DNA of 64,000 nucleotides from Breoghania sp. (GTDB taxonomy: Bacteria; Pseudomonadota; Alphaproteobacteria; Rhizobiales; Stappiaceae), in NCBI RefSeq assembly GCF_030066895.1, contig NZ_JASJAV010000011.1, forward strand, positions 1 to 64,000, read 5' to 3'. Position numbers and translations under genes: made by a program. This document shows positions 27,050-37,634 of this stretch, piece by piece (position 1 is the stretch's first letter; each line of letters begins with the position of its first letter). Under the pieces are notes generated by a model that had not been told where the DNA came from, did not search any database, and saw only the letters and a program-made list of their open reading frames with translations.

Positions 27050-28133
27050 GGGTGCAGCGGTTTGGTCGAAAAGCCATATCTTTGGGGAGAGGGAGCTTCC
27101 CTTTCCGAACATTCAAGACAAAAACATAAGATTTTGCGCGAGTAATTTAGTACGTTATATTTTGGAACGCTGCAAAAATCCAATTAGTCGTAAGTTTCGT
27201 CTAGAAATCATTGATGGTTTCGCAGGAGGTGGGCGATATGAAGACGAAAGCCCTGGATCCTCGATTATTTTCATAGAAACGCTATGTAAGCGCCATTAAA
27301 GAAATTAACATCGAAAGATCGGCAAAGGAAATGCCGACAATTGATGTCGATTGCTTTATAATTCTCAATGATGCGGCCCCTGACGCAGTTCAAAAACTCA
27401 GAGAAAATACATCTACTTTATTAGTTAAAGATAAAGGATGAAAAATTAAATTTCCTTAATAGAAAAACCCTAATGCAATTGCAGAGAATCTCGAATATTT
27501 AATCTTAAAACCAGAAGCGTTAAATTTTTCTGATGCAATTACAAGCAAAAATAAATGGCTTGGAGCCGCAGAACGAGTTGTATTCGATCACTTCGGCAAG
27601 TGCGCGCCGTTTGTCATATCTTTTTCTATCAACAATTCCGACGGTTGGCGGTATTGGTTTATGCACTTCGCCAATAGTTACAAAGCGCGACAGGTATACA
27701 ATGATATCCTGCATGAGAATTGTACTCAGTAAGCTCATTTCAGACGTGCTGGTAAGCTCATTTCAGACGTGCTGGGCTTCGAATGTTGTCATATGACCCC
27801 TCGCATGAAACCGGAACGCTGTATATCTATTTGATAAAGGAGCGCGGGAGGCGGCCCGCCAGCAATTGCCGGATGATATTCCGAGATTGATCTCAGAATG
27901 TGGAGATACTATAATGGTATCAGATTTTTATCGCGGAATTTATAATGAAACGCCTGCTCGTAGCGATGATATACATTCTGCAGTGTTTGCGAATAATTGC
28001 CTCGAATTCATCACTTCTGCAGGAAATCTACGCCGTTTTGCGCATACTATTTACCTTGGGGGATACACTAAATCTTAAAAAGAAAATGAGTTTTTATTTT
28101 CTTGGAACAAAAAACAATAAAAAACAATATTAA
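27046..28133 (+). pseudogene. tcmP: Three-Cys-motif partner protein TcmP, badly decayed
   Basis: N-terminal blocks (SKSHIFGERELPFPNIQDKN; FRLEIIDGFAGGGRYEDE) match TcmP, including the DGFAGGG motif that resembles a methyltransferase loop. Later blocks (HFGKCAPFVISFSINNSDGWR; DFYRGIYNETPARSDDIHSA; LGDTLNLKKKMSFYFLG) confirm a remnant of the whole gene to 28133. Lesions include an indel near 27285, several in-frame stops near 27440-27462, TAA at about 27730, a 23-bp tandem duplication and further indels near 27830 and 28065. The start is uncertain. AT content is high throughout. It is non-functional as read. Confidence 0.72.
27729..27774. repeat. 23-bp perfect tandem duplication inside tcmP
   Basis: Two adjacent identical 23-bp units (gtaagctcatttcagacgtg plus ctg) were counted base by base. 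Because 23 is not a multiple of three, the second copy shifts the frame. Deleting one copy restores the downstream reading AHFRRAGLRMLSYDPSHE. This looks like a slippage or repair product in a decaying gene. Confidence 0.9.
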
Positions 28134-28166
28134 AAAAAACGGCGGCCCACTTCTGTAAACCGCCGT
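28132..28166 (-). terminator. Rho-independent terminator of ettA
   Basis: Read on the minus strand, acggcgg...ccgccgt forms a 7-bp stem with a 14-nt loop, followed directly by a run of T (the plus-strand aaaaaaa). It lies 50 bp after the ettA stop and beside the end of the tcmP remnant. Confidence 0.82.
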
Positions 28167-28215
28167 CCTGTATTCTATCGAATTACCCGCCGTATCCGCA
28201 GTGGGGCGATTGTCC

Positions 28216-29868
28216 TTACCGCGTCAACGGCTTGTACTTGATCCGGCGCGGGTCGGCGGCATGCGCCCCGAGACGGCGGACCTTTTCCTTCTCGTAGTCC
28301 TCGAAGTTGCCCTCAAACCACTCCACGTGGCTGTCGCCCTCAAAGGCGAGCATGTGCGTGACGAGGCGGTCGAGGAACATACGATCATGCGAGATGATAA
28401 CCGCGCAACCGGCATAGTTCTCAAGCGCGTCTTCAAGCGCTGCCAGCGTTTCGGTGTCGAGATCGTTGGTCGGCTCATCGAGCAGCAGCACGTTGGCGCC
28501 AGTCTTCAGCACCTTCGCCAGATGCACCCGGTTGCGCTGACCGCCGGACAGGTTGCCGACCTTGGCCTGCTGGGCCGGGCCCTTGAAGTTGAAGGACGAG
28601 CAATAGGCACGCGAGTTGATTTCCTTGTCGTCGAGGTAGATCACCTCCGCCCCGCCGGAAATCTCTTCCCACACAGTCTTGTCCGGGCCGAGCGCATCGC
28701 GCGACTGGTCCACGTAGCCCAGATGCACGCTGTCGCCGACGGTCACCGTGCCCTGATCCGGCTTTTCCTGACCCGTCAGCATCTTGAACAGCGTCGACTT
28801 GCCCGCGCCGTTCGGCCCGATCACGCCGACGATGCCGCCGCGCGGCAGCTTGAACGACAGATTGTCGATCAAGAGACGATCCTCGAAGCCCTTGGAGACA
28901 CCATCCACGTCGATGACGTTGGCGCCGAGCCGCTCGCCCACCGGAATGAGGATCTGCTCGATCGAGGGCTGGCGCTCCTCCTGCGCGGTCAGCAGGTCGT
29001 TATAGGCCTTGATACGCGCCTTGGACTTGGTCTGACGGCCCTTCGGGCTCATGCCCATCCATTCGCGCTCGCGGGCGATGGCGCGGTTGCGGGCCATGTC
29101 CTCGCGGCCCTCCTGCTCCATGCGCTTGGCTTTCTTCTCCAGATAGACGGAGTAGTTGCCCTCGTAAGGGATGCCCTGGCCGCGGTCGAGCTCGAGAATC
29201 CAGCCTGTGACGTTGTCGAGAAAGTAGCGGTCGTGGGTGATGATCAGGACCGAGCCCTTGAACTCGCGCAGGTGCCGTTCCAGCCAATGGACGGTCTCGG
29301 CGTCGAGATGGTTGGTCGGCTCGTCGAGGAGCAGCAGATCCGGCTCGGACAGCAGAAGCTGGCACAGCGCCACCCGGCGGCGCTCACCGCCCGACAGGTT
29401 GACGACGTTGGCGTCCGACGGCGGGCAGCGCAGCGCTTCCATCGCCATCTCAACCTGGCTTTCCAAGTTCCACAGGTCCTGGGCGTCGATCTCGTCCTGA
29501 AGCTGGGATGCCTCCTCGGCGGTCTCGTCCGAGTAGTTCATCATCAGCTCGTTGTAGCGGTCGAGCTTCGCCTGCTTGTGGGAAACGCCTTCCATGACGT
29601 TTTCCATCACGGTCTTGTCCGGATCGAGCTGCGGCTCCTGCGGCAGGTAGCCGATCTTGGCGCCCTCGGCGGCCCAAGCCTCACCCGTGTACTCCTTGTC
29701 GAGCCCGGCCATGATCTTCAAGAGCGTCGACTTACCGGCGCCGTTGGGGCCTAGAATGCCGATCTTGGCGTCCGGGTAGAAGGAGAGATGGATGTTGTCG
29801 AGGACCTTCTTGCCCCCGTCATAGGACTTGGATAGTCCGTGCATGTGATAAATGAACTGGCGCGCCAT
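28216..29868 (-). CDS. ettA: Energy-dependent translational throttle protein (ABC-F ATPase)
   Basis: EttA binds the ribosomal E site and gates entry into elongation according to the ATP/ADP ratio. The 550-residue protein has two ABC cassettes, each with Walker A GPNGAGKST and signatures NLSGGERRRVALCQLL and NLSGGQRNRVHLAKVL. The two LLLDEPTN Walker B motifs are intact. The linker has the arm region REDMARNRAIAREREWM. No transmembrane part is present, as expected for ABC-F. The gene is undamaged and ends in its own terminator. Confidence 0.95.
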   Translation of the reverse strand: MARQFIYHMHGLSKSYDGGKKVLDNIHLSFYPDAKIGILGPNGAGKSTLLKIMAGLDKEYTGEAWAAEGAKIGYLPQEPQLDPDKTVMENVMEGVSHKQAKLDRYNELMMNYSDETAEEASQLQDEIDAQDLWNLESQVEMAMEALRCPPSDANVVNLSGGERRRVALCQLLLSEPDLLLLDEPTNHLDAETVHWLERHLREFKGSVLIITHDRYFLDNVTGWILELDRGQGIPYEGNYSVYLEKKAKRMEQEGREDMARNRAIAREREWMGMSPKGRQTKSKARIKAYNDLLTAQEERQPSIEQILIPVGERLGANVIDVDGVSKGFEDRLLIDNLSFKLPRGGIVGVIGPNGAGKSTLFKMLTGQEKPDQGTVTVGDSVHLGYVDQSRDALGPDKTVWEEISGGAEVIYLDDKEINSRAYCSSFNFKGPAQQAKVGNLSGGQRNRVHLAKVLKTGANVLLLDEPTNDLDTETLAALEDALENYAGCAVIISHDRMFLDRLVTHMLAFEGDSHVEWFEGNFEDYEKEKVRRLGAHAADPRRIKYKPLTR

Positions 29869-30246
29869 GGTCTGGACGGTGCTCCGTATCCGTGAAATCA
29901 GGGAAAGCTGTCTGGCGGCCTCAATACGCGAAGCCGGGCGTCAGAGCAATGCCAGAGCAATGATTGCGCAACGGCCGCGCATCGCTCAGGCCAAGGTCAG
30001 ACGGCCCCGGCCGACAAGCCCTGCGTCCCGCCTCGGGCCTACTAAATGGGGCCTTTGCGCGAATTTCCAAGACGCACCATCCGCGTGGGCGCCGGCCTGT
30101 CCTTATGTTTCTCCAGTTTTACCGATTCTTTAAACACCGGGTTCACCCTAGTGCGGACTGGATCGCACGACCGGCAGACACGAAAAGCCCGTGTCCGTCC
30201 CCACCTCGGGGCAAGTCAGCGATCCGTGAGTTAAGGAGTATGAGCC
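29869..30246. other. Intergenic region between ettA and the lipoprotein gene
   Basis: A divergent promoter region of 378 bp. It contains a short direct repeat (gagcaatg, near 29944 and 29953) and, near the end, taaggagtatgagcc, which supplies the Shine-Dalgarno of the lipoprotein gene. No coding region with family features was seen. Confidence 0.35.
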
Positions 30247-30495
30247 ATGCGTAGAAGCGCGAAATTCATCGTGATCCTTGCGGTGGCAGGAGGTCTTGCC
30301 GGCTGCGGTTCGACGCCGATGCAGCGCGCGGCCTCAGGCGGCGGTATCGGTGCTGCCGCAGGCGTAGGCGTTGCGGCCATCGCGGGCGCTCCCATTCTCG
30401 CCGGAGCCGCGGTCGGTGCGGCAGGCGGTGCGGTCATCGGCGCGGGGACCAACGAGTGCCAGATCAACCTCGGACCGAACCATCCGAACTGCTGA
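30247..30495 (+). CDS. Small glycine-zipper outer-membrane-type lipoprotein
   Basis: An 82-residue precursor with a lipoprotein signal and lipobox LAGC (Cys at about residue 21). The mature part is a repeated Gly/Ala pattern (GGGIGAAAGVGVAAIAGAP; GAAVGAAGGAVIGAG) typical of glycine-zipper proteins that span or coat membranes. Two C-terminal cysteines (ECQINLGPNHPNC) may form a disulfide. A good Shine-Dalgarno precedes the ATG and a strong terminator follows, so it is a monocistronic gene. Function unknown. Confidence 0.82.
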   Translation: MRRSAKFIVILAVAGGLAGCGSTPMQRAASGGGIGAAAGVGVAAIAGAPILAGAAVGAAGGAVIGAGTNECQINLGPNHPNC

Positions 30496-30522
30496 TCGCA
30501 AAGTCCGATACGACATGACATG

Positions 30523-30556
30523 AAAAAAGTCGACGGATCGCTCCGTCGGCTTTTTT
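30523..30556. terminator. Bidirectional Rho-independent terminator
   Basis: cgacgga-tcgc-tccgtcg forms a 7-bp stem flanked by aaaaaag on the left and gctttttt on the right. It serves the lipoprotein gene and the convergent chemoreceptor gene. Confidence 0.85.
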
Positions 30557-30589
30557 CGTGGCGTCGTCCGCCCCCGTCTGCCGGATAAC

Positions 30590-31921
30590 CTATCCCGCCA
30601 GAACCTTGTCGAAGAACGCCTTGACATCGGTGCGCAACTGGTCGACCTGGCGCTTAAAGCCGAACGCTTCCGAGGTGATGCCTTCGGCGGCCAATCGGGT
30701 CGTCTCGGTCTTGTCGCGGATATGGGTCATGCCGCTGGAGACCTCGGCGGTGTTTTTCGCTGCGGTCTGAAAGTTCACGGAAATCTCGCTGTTGGCGACC
30801 GTCTGCTGCTCAACGGCGGAGGCGATGGCCGTGGCGATTTCGGACACCTTGTCGATGGTGCCGGAAATCGTCTCGATATCCTCCACCGATTGCCGAGAGG
30901 CCTTCTGGATGGCCTCGATCTACTCCGAAATCTCCTTCATCGCCCGCGTGGTCTGACCGGCAAGCTCCTTCACTTCCGTCGCCACCACGGCAAAACCGCG
31001 CCCCGCCTCGCCCGCACGCGCGGCCTCGATCGTGGCATTGAGCGCCAGAAGGTTGGTCTGCTCCGCAAACTCCGAAATGAGGCTGATGACGGAGCCGATC
31101 GTCTCCGCGGCGTCCGCCGGGCTTCGGATGGACTGATCGCTCCTGCGTGCACCGTCCACGGCCGAGCGCGCCACATCGCGCGACTTGGTCGCCTGCCGGC
31201 CGATCTCAGCGATGGAGGCGGTCATTTCCTCTGTCGCAGCCGCGCTCGATTGCACGCCATCCGTTGTCTCCGCCGCGCTCGATTCCATGGCCGCGACGCG
31301 GGAATTGGTTTCCCCCGCCACATCCATCAATCCACCCGCAGTGCCCTCCAGGCGCTGCGAGGCTTCCGCCAGCGAGTTCGTCGCCAATTCAACGACCCCG
31401 TCAAATTCGCGCACCGCCGCCTGGATGCTCTCCCGGCGTTCCTTCGCCTCTTCGATCATCGTGTCGTGATAGGTCGACAGCGCCATGTCCATGTCGAGCA
31501 TGACGATCTTGTTGATCGCCGCGATCATGCGCGCGATCTTTATGCCCGACAGGCGCTGCTTCTGCCCGATGATTTCCACGAGCCGGGTCATGATGAAGGC
31601 GTAGCCGCCGATATACCAGTTCGGCTCCAGCCCTATGAGAACGTGAGCGCGCCCGATCCGGCGGGCGCTCTGAACGTAGTCATCATCGAAGCGGAGCGAG
31701 AACAGACGCGTCCAGTGGGCCTTCTGCGCCTGCGCCAGCCGCCTTTCCTGCCCGCCCGCCAGGGACGCCACGCGCTCGAACACGGCGATATGGGCATAGA
31801 AGTCACGCATGATCGCGTCCAGATTGCCCTCGATCAACGCCCAGGACCGCCGGATAGCCTCCTCGTCCTGAGGATCGATACACAGAAAGGTCAGACGCTC
31901 CTTCAACGATACTTCGAACAT
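30590..31921 (-). pseudogene. Globin-coupled methyl-accepting chemotaxis protein, premature TAG
   Basis: The N-terminal ~160 residues form a protoglobin haem sensor with the probable proximal His in [18 protein letters not shown] methyl-accepting domain follows, with the signalling hairpin [38 protein letters not shown]. No transmembrane helix is seen, so it is a cytosolic oxygen-sensing receptor of HemAT type. The ATG at 31921 is chosen because ggtggag precedes it. TAG at 30920-30922 replaces Gln in EISE-Q-IEAIQ, just past the signalling tip; the frame then continues normally to 30590. A second globin receptor lies 2 kb upstream. Confidence 0.85.
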
Positions 31922-32327
31922 TGCAACTCCACCGGCGCGATCGGCGCCACAAGCCCGCACCGGATCAAATTTATCCTTGTAAATCAGTCCATAAGATTGC
32001 CCACCTGTCGCAGTGGAAGACTTATCTTATTTTCGAAATGCTCTTAATGTAAAATGAAGCTGAAAAATAATACGAACGTTTCAACTTACGATAACTTTAA
32101 TACATCTAGTTATTTATGACAAAAAAATGATATACCAAATGATATGAATGGATATTTATATCTATTCGGTGAAAATACATAAGACGTTGGTCATGATACT
32201 ATTGACAATACATGAGCCGACAGGAAGGCTCCGTCCGCGCCCTTGTTTTCCAACTGCGGCGAGTCACTTATCCTCAGCGAACGCCCAAACACCGGCTGAG
32301 GCCGAAGTTCAAACCCGAGATACAGCG
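31922..32327. other. AT-rich divergent intergenic region
   Basis: The stretch 32030-32210 is strongly AT-rich and holds the promoters of the chemoreceptor and transglycosylase genes. The track frame from 32148 has no upstream coding character before the ATG at 32328. Confidence 0.35.
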
Positions 32328-33588
32328 ATGATCCGACGCCTGCCGTCATTTGCCTCGCTTGTCATGGCGATGCTGCTCTTCCTTACGCCCACATTGTGCG
32401 CCCATGCAGCGGTCGACAAGCCGGCCACGGAACGCGCCTTCCATAGCTGAATCGAGCGCGATCTATGGCCGAAGGCGCGCGCACGCGGTGTGAGCCGGAT
32501 CACTCTCGAAAACGCCATGCGTCCCGTCCGGCTGCAATGGAAACTTCCCGATCTCGCGCCTCCTGGTGCCCCGCGTACCCAGCCCAAGAAGCAACGCCAG
32601 TCGGAATTCCGCTCGCCGGCGCGCTATTTTTCGGAAGGAAATCTGAACACCCTGGTCTCGCTCGGCCGCGCGCAGATGCGGCGCTGGCATGACACCTTGC
32701 GTCGGATCGAGGCATGCTACGGTGTTCCAGCCCGCATCGTCGTCGCCATCTGGGGACGGGAACGACTATGGACGGGCAAAGCTGCCGCACAATGCGCTGG
32801 CAGTGCTGGCGACGCAGGCGTTCATGGGGCGTCGCAAGGCCATTTTCGAGGAAGAAACGCTCTCCGCACTCGTCAATTCTGGAAGAAGACCACTTCCCCG
32901 GCACCGCGCTCAAGAGCTCCTGGGCCGGAGCACTCGGCGACCCGCAATTCCTGTCCTCCAAATTCCTGCGCTACGCGGTCGATTTCGACGGCGACGGTAA
33001 GCGCGACATCTGGAATTCAACGCCCGACACCCTGGCCTCCCATCGCCAACTACCTGCATGCACATGACTGGCAGACGGGCCGCGACTGGGGCTTCGAGGC
33101 CACCATTCCGCAGAAGATTTCCTGCACGCTGGAAGGCCCCGAACAGGGTCGGCCGATCAGCACATGAATCGGCGCGGGCGCTACGGGCACATCGGGCCGC
33201 CCCTTCCCCGCGCACGAAAGATCCCGCACGGGCTAGCTGCTGATGGCCGCCGGGCGCTACGGGCCCGCCTTCATCGCCACGCCGAATTTCTATGTGCTCA
33301 AGGCCTACAATGAATCCGACGCCTACGCGCTTTTCATCGACCATCTGGGCGATCGGCTGGCCTATACGAACACGCCGCTGGTCACCCCCTGGCGCGATCC
33401 GGACAATTTTTCGCGCCGCGCGGTCCCAGCATATGCAGGAACGCCTGATCGCCGCCGGTTACGATGTCGGTGGAGCCGACGGTCTCGTCGGCTTCAAGAC
33501 CCGCACCGCCATCGGCAAATGGCAGGAACGGCATGGCGAGACGGCAACCTGCTATCCCGACGAGAAGCTGCTGCACCGCATCCGGTAG
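32328..33588 (+). pseudogene. Lytic murein transglycosylase (MltB/SltB2 type) with C-terminal peptidoglycan-binding domain, disrupted
   Basis: The family cleaves peptidoglycan glycan strands in the periplasm. A signal peptide (MIRRLPSFASLVMAMLLFL) is followed by the MltB pattern (IERDLWPKARARGVSRITLENAM; IEACYGVPARIVVAIWG; SSWAGALGDPQFLSSKFLRYAVDFDGDGKRDIW). The end is a peptidoglycan-binding domain (QERLIAAGYDVGGADGLVG). TGA at 32448-32450 replaces the Trp before IERDLWP. Further stops and frame changes occur near 32755, 32880, 33040, 33165, 33230 and 33425. The catalytic Glu region near IWGRE is interrupted. It lies between two chemoreceptor genes without an obvious link. Confidence 0.78.
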
Positions 33589-33710
33589 AAACAGACACTC
33601 GCGGCATGCGGAAAAAGCGGCAAGGAACGACACCAGATCCGCCCCTGCCGTTTTCACAAGCCCTCGGCCCCGTACAATCGCGCAGGCACGGGCTGGCGCA
33701 TCGCGTCCGT

Positions 33711-35063
33711 TCAGGCGGCTTCCAGCGACGCGATGAAGTGGGCTACTTCCTCACGCAAGCGGCTCGCCTGCTCGGCCAGCCGTTCGGAAGAAGCGCGCAC
33801 CTCATCGGACGTCCGCCCCGTATTGCCTGAAGCCGCGCTTATACCGTGGATCGTCTCGATAACGGCGCGCATACCGCGGGCGGCCTCGGTCACGTTGTGA
33901 GCGATCTCGCGCGTAGCCATGTCCTGCTGACTGAAGGCGGAGGCAATCTGCGTGGAAACGTTGTTCATGGCCTCGATCGTGGCGGCGATCCGTTCGATGG
34001 CTGCAACCACATCCTTGGTCACTGACTGGATTGCCTCGATCTGATCGCCGATTTCCGAGGTGGCCGAAGCCGTCTGATTGGCGAGCTGCTTGACCTCGGA
34101 GGCAACCACAGCGAAGCCCTTTCCGGCTTCTCCGGCCCGGGCGACCTCGATCGTGGCGTTCAGCGCCAACAGGTTGGTCTGCTCGGCAATGTCGTTGACC
34201 AACCGGACGACCTCACCGACCGTTTGCGCCGCAGAACCGAGCGTGTGCACCTTCTGCGTCACCTGTTCGGCTTCGCTGACGGCTTCCGCATTGATGCGGC
34301 CCTCCTCTTCCACCTGACGCGCGATTTCGCTGACCGAGGAGGCGAGTTCTTTGGCCGCGCTCGCAACCACCTGGACGTTGGCCGCCGCCTTGTCGGAAGC
34401 ATCCGAGACAGCGCCGGTCTGCTGGACGGCCTCCTCGGCTACCGACGACAGGCTGCGCGACACGCCCTGCAACCCGCCCGCATCCTGCGCAACATTGTTC
34501 ATGACATCGGCGATGCCGTCCTGGAACTTGCCCGCCAGATCGGCCAGCGTCTCGTGCCGCTCGCGCAGCCCCGCATCAAGATAGACGGATATGGCGATAT
34601 CCATATCGAGCATCGCCGCGCGGGTGAACGCCGTCTGCAGCGCCGCAAGCTGGCGCCGTTTCCTGGCCACGGGCAGTCCCTTGAGACACTGCTCCAGCAA
34701 GCGCTGATTGAGCAGGGTGATCAGCAGGGAATAGCCGCCGACATAGATGCCAACATCGAGGCCGATCCGCATATGGGTTTCGCCGACCGCCCGCACAGAC
34801 GCCACATAGGCCTCATCGAAACGGCCTTCCGCAACAAGCGACCAATGCCGAAGTTGCGCGGCCTTCGCCACTTCGCGATGGTTGAAATCGCGGAAATACA
34901 ACGCGGATTCAGGAAAGGAGCCGACGTGCTTGTAAAAGGTGTCCAACACAGTGGAGACAGCCTTCAGGATCGCATCCTTGTTGTCGCGCAATACTGTCAC
35001 CTCGGCCGGTCCCAGCTTGTGAAAAGCTAAACGCCGGGCGACGTTTACATCATCATTTCTCAA
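33711..35063 (-). CDS. Globin-coupled methyl-accepting chemotaxis protein (HemAT type)
   Basis: An intact 450-residue soluble chemoreceptor. Residues ~1-170 are a protoglobin with the probable proximal His in [18 protein letters not shown]. The C-terminal half is a methyl-accepting domain with the hairpin [38 protein letters not shown]. The start is a TTG at 35063: aaggag lies 7 nt upstream and no in-frame ATG is nearby, so the rare start is the best choice. It likely senses oxygen and feeds a CheA/CheW array. It is paralogous to the receptor at 30590-31921. Confidence 0.9.
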   Translation of the reverse strand: MRNDDVNVARRLAFHKLGPAEVTVLRDNKDAILKAVSTVLDTFYKHVGSFPESALYFRDFNHREVAKAAQLRHWSLVAEGRFDEAYVASVRAVGETHMRIGLDVGIYVGGYSLLITLLNQRLLEQCLKGLPVARKRRQLAALQTAFTRAAMLDMDIAISVYLDAGLRERHETLADLAGKFQDGIADVMNNVAQDAGGLQGVSRSLSSVAEEAVQQTGAVSDASDKAAANVQVVASAAKELASSVSEIARQVEEEGRINAEAVSEAEQVTQKVHTLGSAAQTVGEVVRLVNDIAEQTNLLALNATIEVARAGEAGKGFAVVASEVKQLANQTASATSEIGDQIEAIQSVTKDVVAAIERIAATIEAMNNVSTQIASAFSQQDMATREIAHNVTEAARGMRAVIETIHGISAASGNTGRTSDEVRASSERLAEQASRLREEVAHFIASLEAA

Positions 35064-35470
35064 AATAAGCTCCTTATCTCCCCTGTGGCGACGTCCTCCC
35101 GTGTCGCCCGGTATCCCGCAAAGTTTGCAAGCACATCGCGTCTATGATCCGAAAAAATAAAACTGATGTAAAAATTCTGAATACAACTGTGAGAAATCTG
35201 ACGAAACGGCCAGACATGGCCGATAAACACACTGGAAATTCTGTAAAATTGAAACTTTACAAACAAATTATGTGACAATACGACATATATACTAACATTA
35301 CGGCGTGAAATAGAACCTTACGCCAAAGATATTCTTCGACATAGAAGCAACGACGGGACCTGAAAAGAGACTGGTCTTGACCTGAGACGGGTTTCGGCGC
35401 GCCATCAGACCACGACAGTTGCGGCGGATTGTGCGCGCGACTGGGGTCGGATCCGCAGCAGCGGATGTTT
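35064..35470. other. AT-rich intergenic region
   Basis: The stretch 35140-35300 is AT-rich and contains the promoter of the chemoreceptor gene. Overlapping minus-strand frames here (35257-35715, 35298-35504) lack family features beyond the end of the EAL protein and are not called. Confidence 0.35.
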
Positions 35471-37242
35471 CTAGGCAAACCTGAGAATGGAGCTTTCCGT
35501 ACAACCGCGCAGATAGGCTTCCGTTTCCTCAGGCGGCAGGGGGCGGGAAACCAGAAAGCCCTGCCCCACGTCGCAGGCCAGTTCCGCAAGGAATCGGCGT
35601 TGTGCCTGTGTCTGAACCCCTTCCGCCACAACCGACTTGCCCAGCCTGTGTGCCAGGCTGACGACGGTGCACACGATGACCTCGTCCTCCGGCCGCTCGC
35701 CGATCCCGGCAACAAAGGAGCGATCGATCTTCAGCCGGTCCACCGGCACGCGCTTGAGATGGGCGAGCGAGGCATGCCCCGTGCCGAAATCGTCCAGCGC
35801 GATCGCACCCCCCCCTCTCCTGCAGATGACGCAAACACCATTCGATCCGCTCCGAAGAGCGGTCGAGCAGCATGTTCTCCGTTATCTCCAGTTCCAGAAT
35901 GCGCGGGGGCAGGTCGTGCTTTTTCAGCAGCCCCGCCACAGTATCAACGAAGCACGGGCTCTTGAGCTGAGCGGCGGCGACATTGACCGCCATGACGCCC
36001 GGCTCCAACCCCGCATCCCACAATTGCTTGGCCGTCGCCAGTGACCGGTCAAGCACATGGCGGCCGAGCGGAACGATGAGCACCGTGTCCTCGGCCACGG
36101 GAATGAAATCGACCGGGGAGATATCCGGATCCCTCCCCCACCATCGCGCCAGCGCCTCAAATCCCATATGCGTGCCGTCGGCAATGGCGAATTGCGGTTA
36201 CAGGGTGATGCCGATCTCGCCGATCTCCAGCGCCTCGCGCAGCGTATCGGCGATGGACCCGCGCCGCTCCATGCCGTCGCGCAGTAAAGCGTTGAAATAA
36301 CAGTGCCGTCCGCGCTCGCGCTGCTTGGCCTGATAGAGCGTGTTGTCGGCGAATTTCAGAAGTTCCGCCGCATCCTCGCTACAGGCAAACGCCCATGGTG
36401 GCCTCGAGATGGATCGTGCGCCCGTGAAGCGTAAACGGCGCACCCAGACGATCCCGTAAACGCGAGAGAATGCGCTCGACCGCTTCCGGCGTATCCAACC
36501 CGGGAAGGATCAGCGCAAATTCGTCCCCGCCCAGACGCAGCACACCGTCCTCGCGACACAACGATCCGACCAACCGCGACGCCACCTCCACAAGAAGCGC
36601 ATCGCCGGCGGCATGACCGAGCGTGTCGTTGATTTCCTTGAACTTCACCAGATTGAGCAGGACCAGAGCACCGTTCTTGTTGAACCGCTTGTGGTTCTCC
36701 ATCTGCTCGGCAAGCCGGTCGACCAGCACGGTGCGATTGAAAAGGTCGGTCAGCGGATCGCGCTCCGCCTGAGTGCGGATGCGCTTTTCGGCCTCCTTCA
36801 GGGCCGTGATATCCGTACGCACGCCCACGACATAGCCGGAGCGCGAGCGGCGTTCCTGAACCTCATGCCAGCGCCCACTGCTCAATTGCTAAACCGAAAG
36901 CCGCCCCGGCGTACGATGCTCTTCCAGACGCTGCTCGATCCACGCCTCGCGATCGACCTCGCCTTCGCACGGCAGAACGAAATCCACCGACTCCACAGCG
37001 TTTCTCAGGATCGCCTCGAACGAGGCCCCAACCTCGACCAAATCTCCCAGAGCGTGGAACGTGTCGAGATAGGCGGAATTGTAGACAAGCAGGCGGTCGT
37101 CCCCGTCAAAGGCGGCAATACCCTCGGGCAATGTTTCCACAATATCCCACAACAAGGCTTCCGCCTGACGCCGGCGCGCGATTTCCGCCCTCAGAGCGTC
37201 GCGCAATTCTTCCGGATCGGAGACATCCGCATAGTCAAGCAT
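35471..37242 (-). pseudogene. PAS-GGDEF-EAL cyclic-di-GMP protein, disrupted
   Basis: Domain order is PAS (LLWDIVETLPEGIAAFDGDDR), GGDEF diguanylate cyclase (LTDLFNRTVL; motif LGGDEFAL) and EAL phosphodiesterase (motif GFEALARW). The GGDEF and EAL motifs are intact, so both making and degrading c-di-GMP were possible. No clear RxxD inhibitory site precedes GGDEF. Lesions: TAG at 36889-36891 (probably Gln), a frame change near 36400, TAA at 36198-36200 (Gln expected before PQFAI), and a frame change in a C8 run at 35808-35815 just before ALDDFGTGHAS. It is divergent from a Crp/Fnr regulator. Confidence 0.82.
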
Positions 37243-37634
37243 CTAGAAAAGCTCGAGAGATTCGCTCACCGAAGACGCACGAACGTCCTGACCTGCGACA
37301 TCATGGCCTTTGGCATCATGATGACCTTTGGCATCATGACCCTCGCCATCGAGACAAACCTGAGATCCAGCAGACCTTGCGTCTTGCATTCTTATCGCCT
37401 CTTCTGCCCAGCATCTGAGCGTTGGTAAGGCTTTGTTATCGGCCGCAGGTGCAGTGTCCGCCCAGGTAAACTTGTCCCGATACTCCCCGACCATCTCCGA
37501 AATACGAATATCGCTCGCGGGTTCGTAATCTTCCTTATGTACGGAAACGTACTTATGGGGAGCTAATTGTAAATTAACGCCGTGTGGCCATGGCGACAAT
37601 GTAAGTTCCGCGCATATGTTGGTACGATACAAAC
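37243..37634. other. Divergent intergenic region with an 18-bp tandem repeat
   Basis: It separates the c-di-GMP gene and the Crp/Fnr gene. atggcctttggcatcatg (37303-37320) is followed at once by atgacctttggcatcatg (37321-37338), one base different. The stretch 37520-37620 is AT-richer and probably carries promoters. The minus-strand frame 37243-37686 covers this gap but has repeat-derived residues and no family features. Confidence 0.4.

Noticed and set aside
28201-29754. 517-codon plus-strand ORF opposite ettA
   Set aside because: Antisense to a complete ABC-F protein; no motifs.
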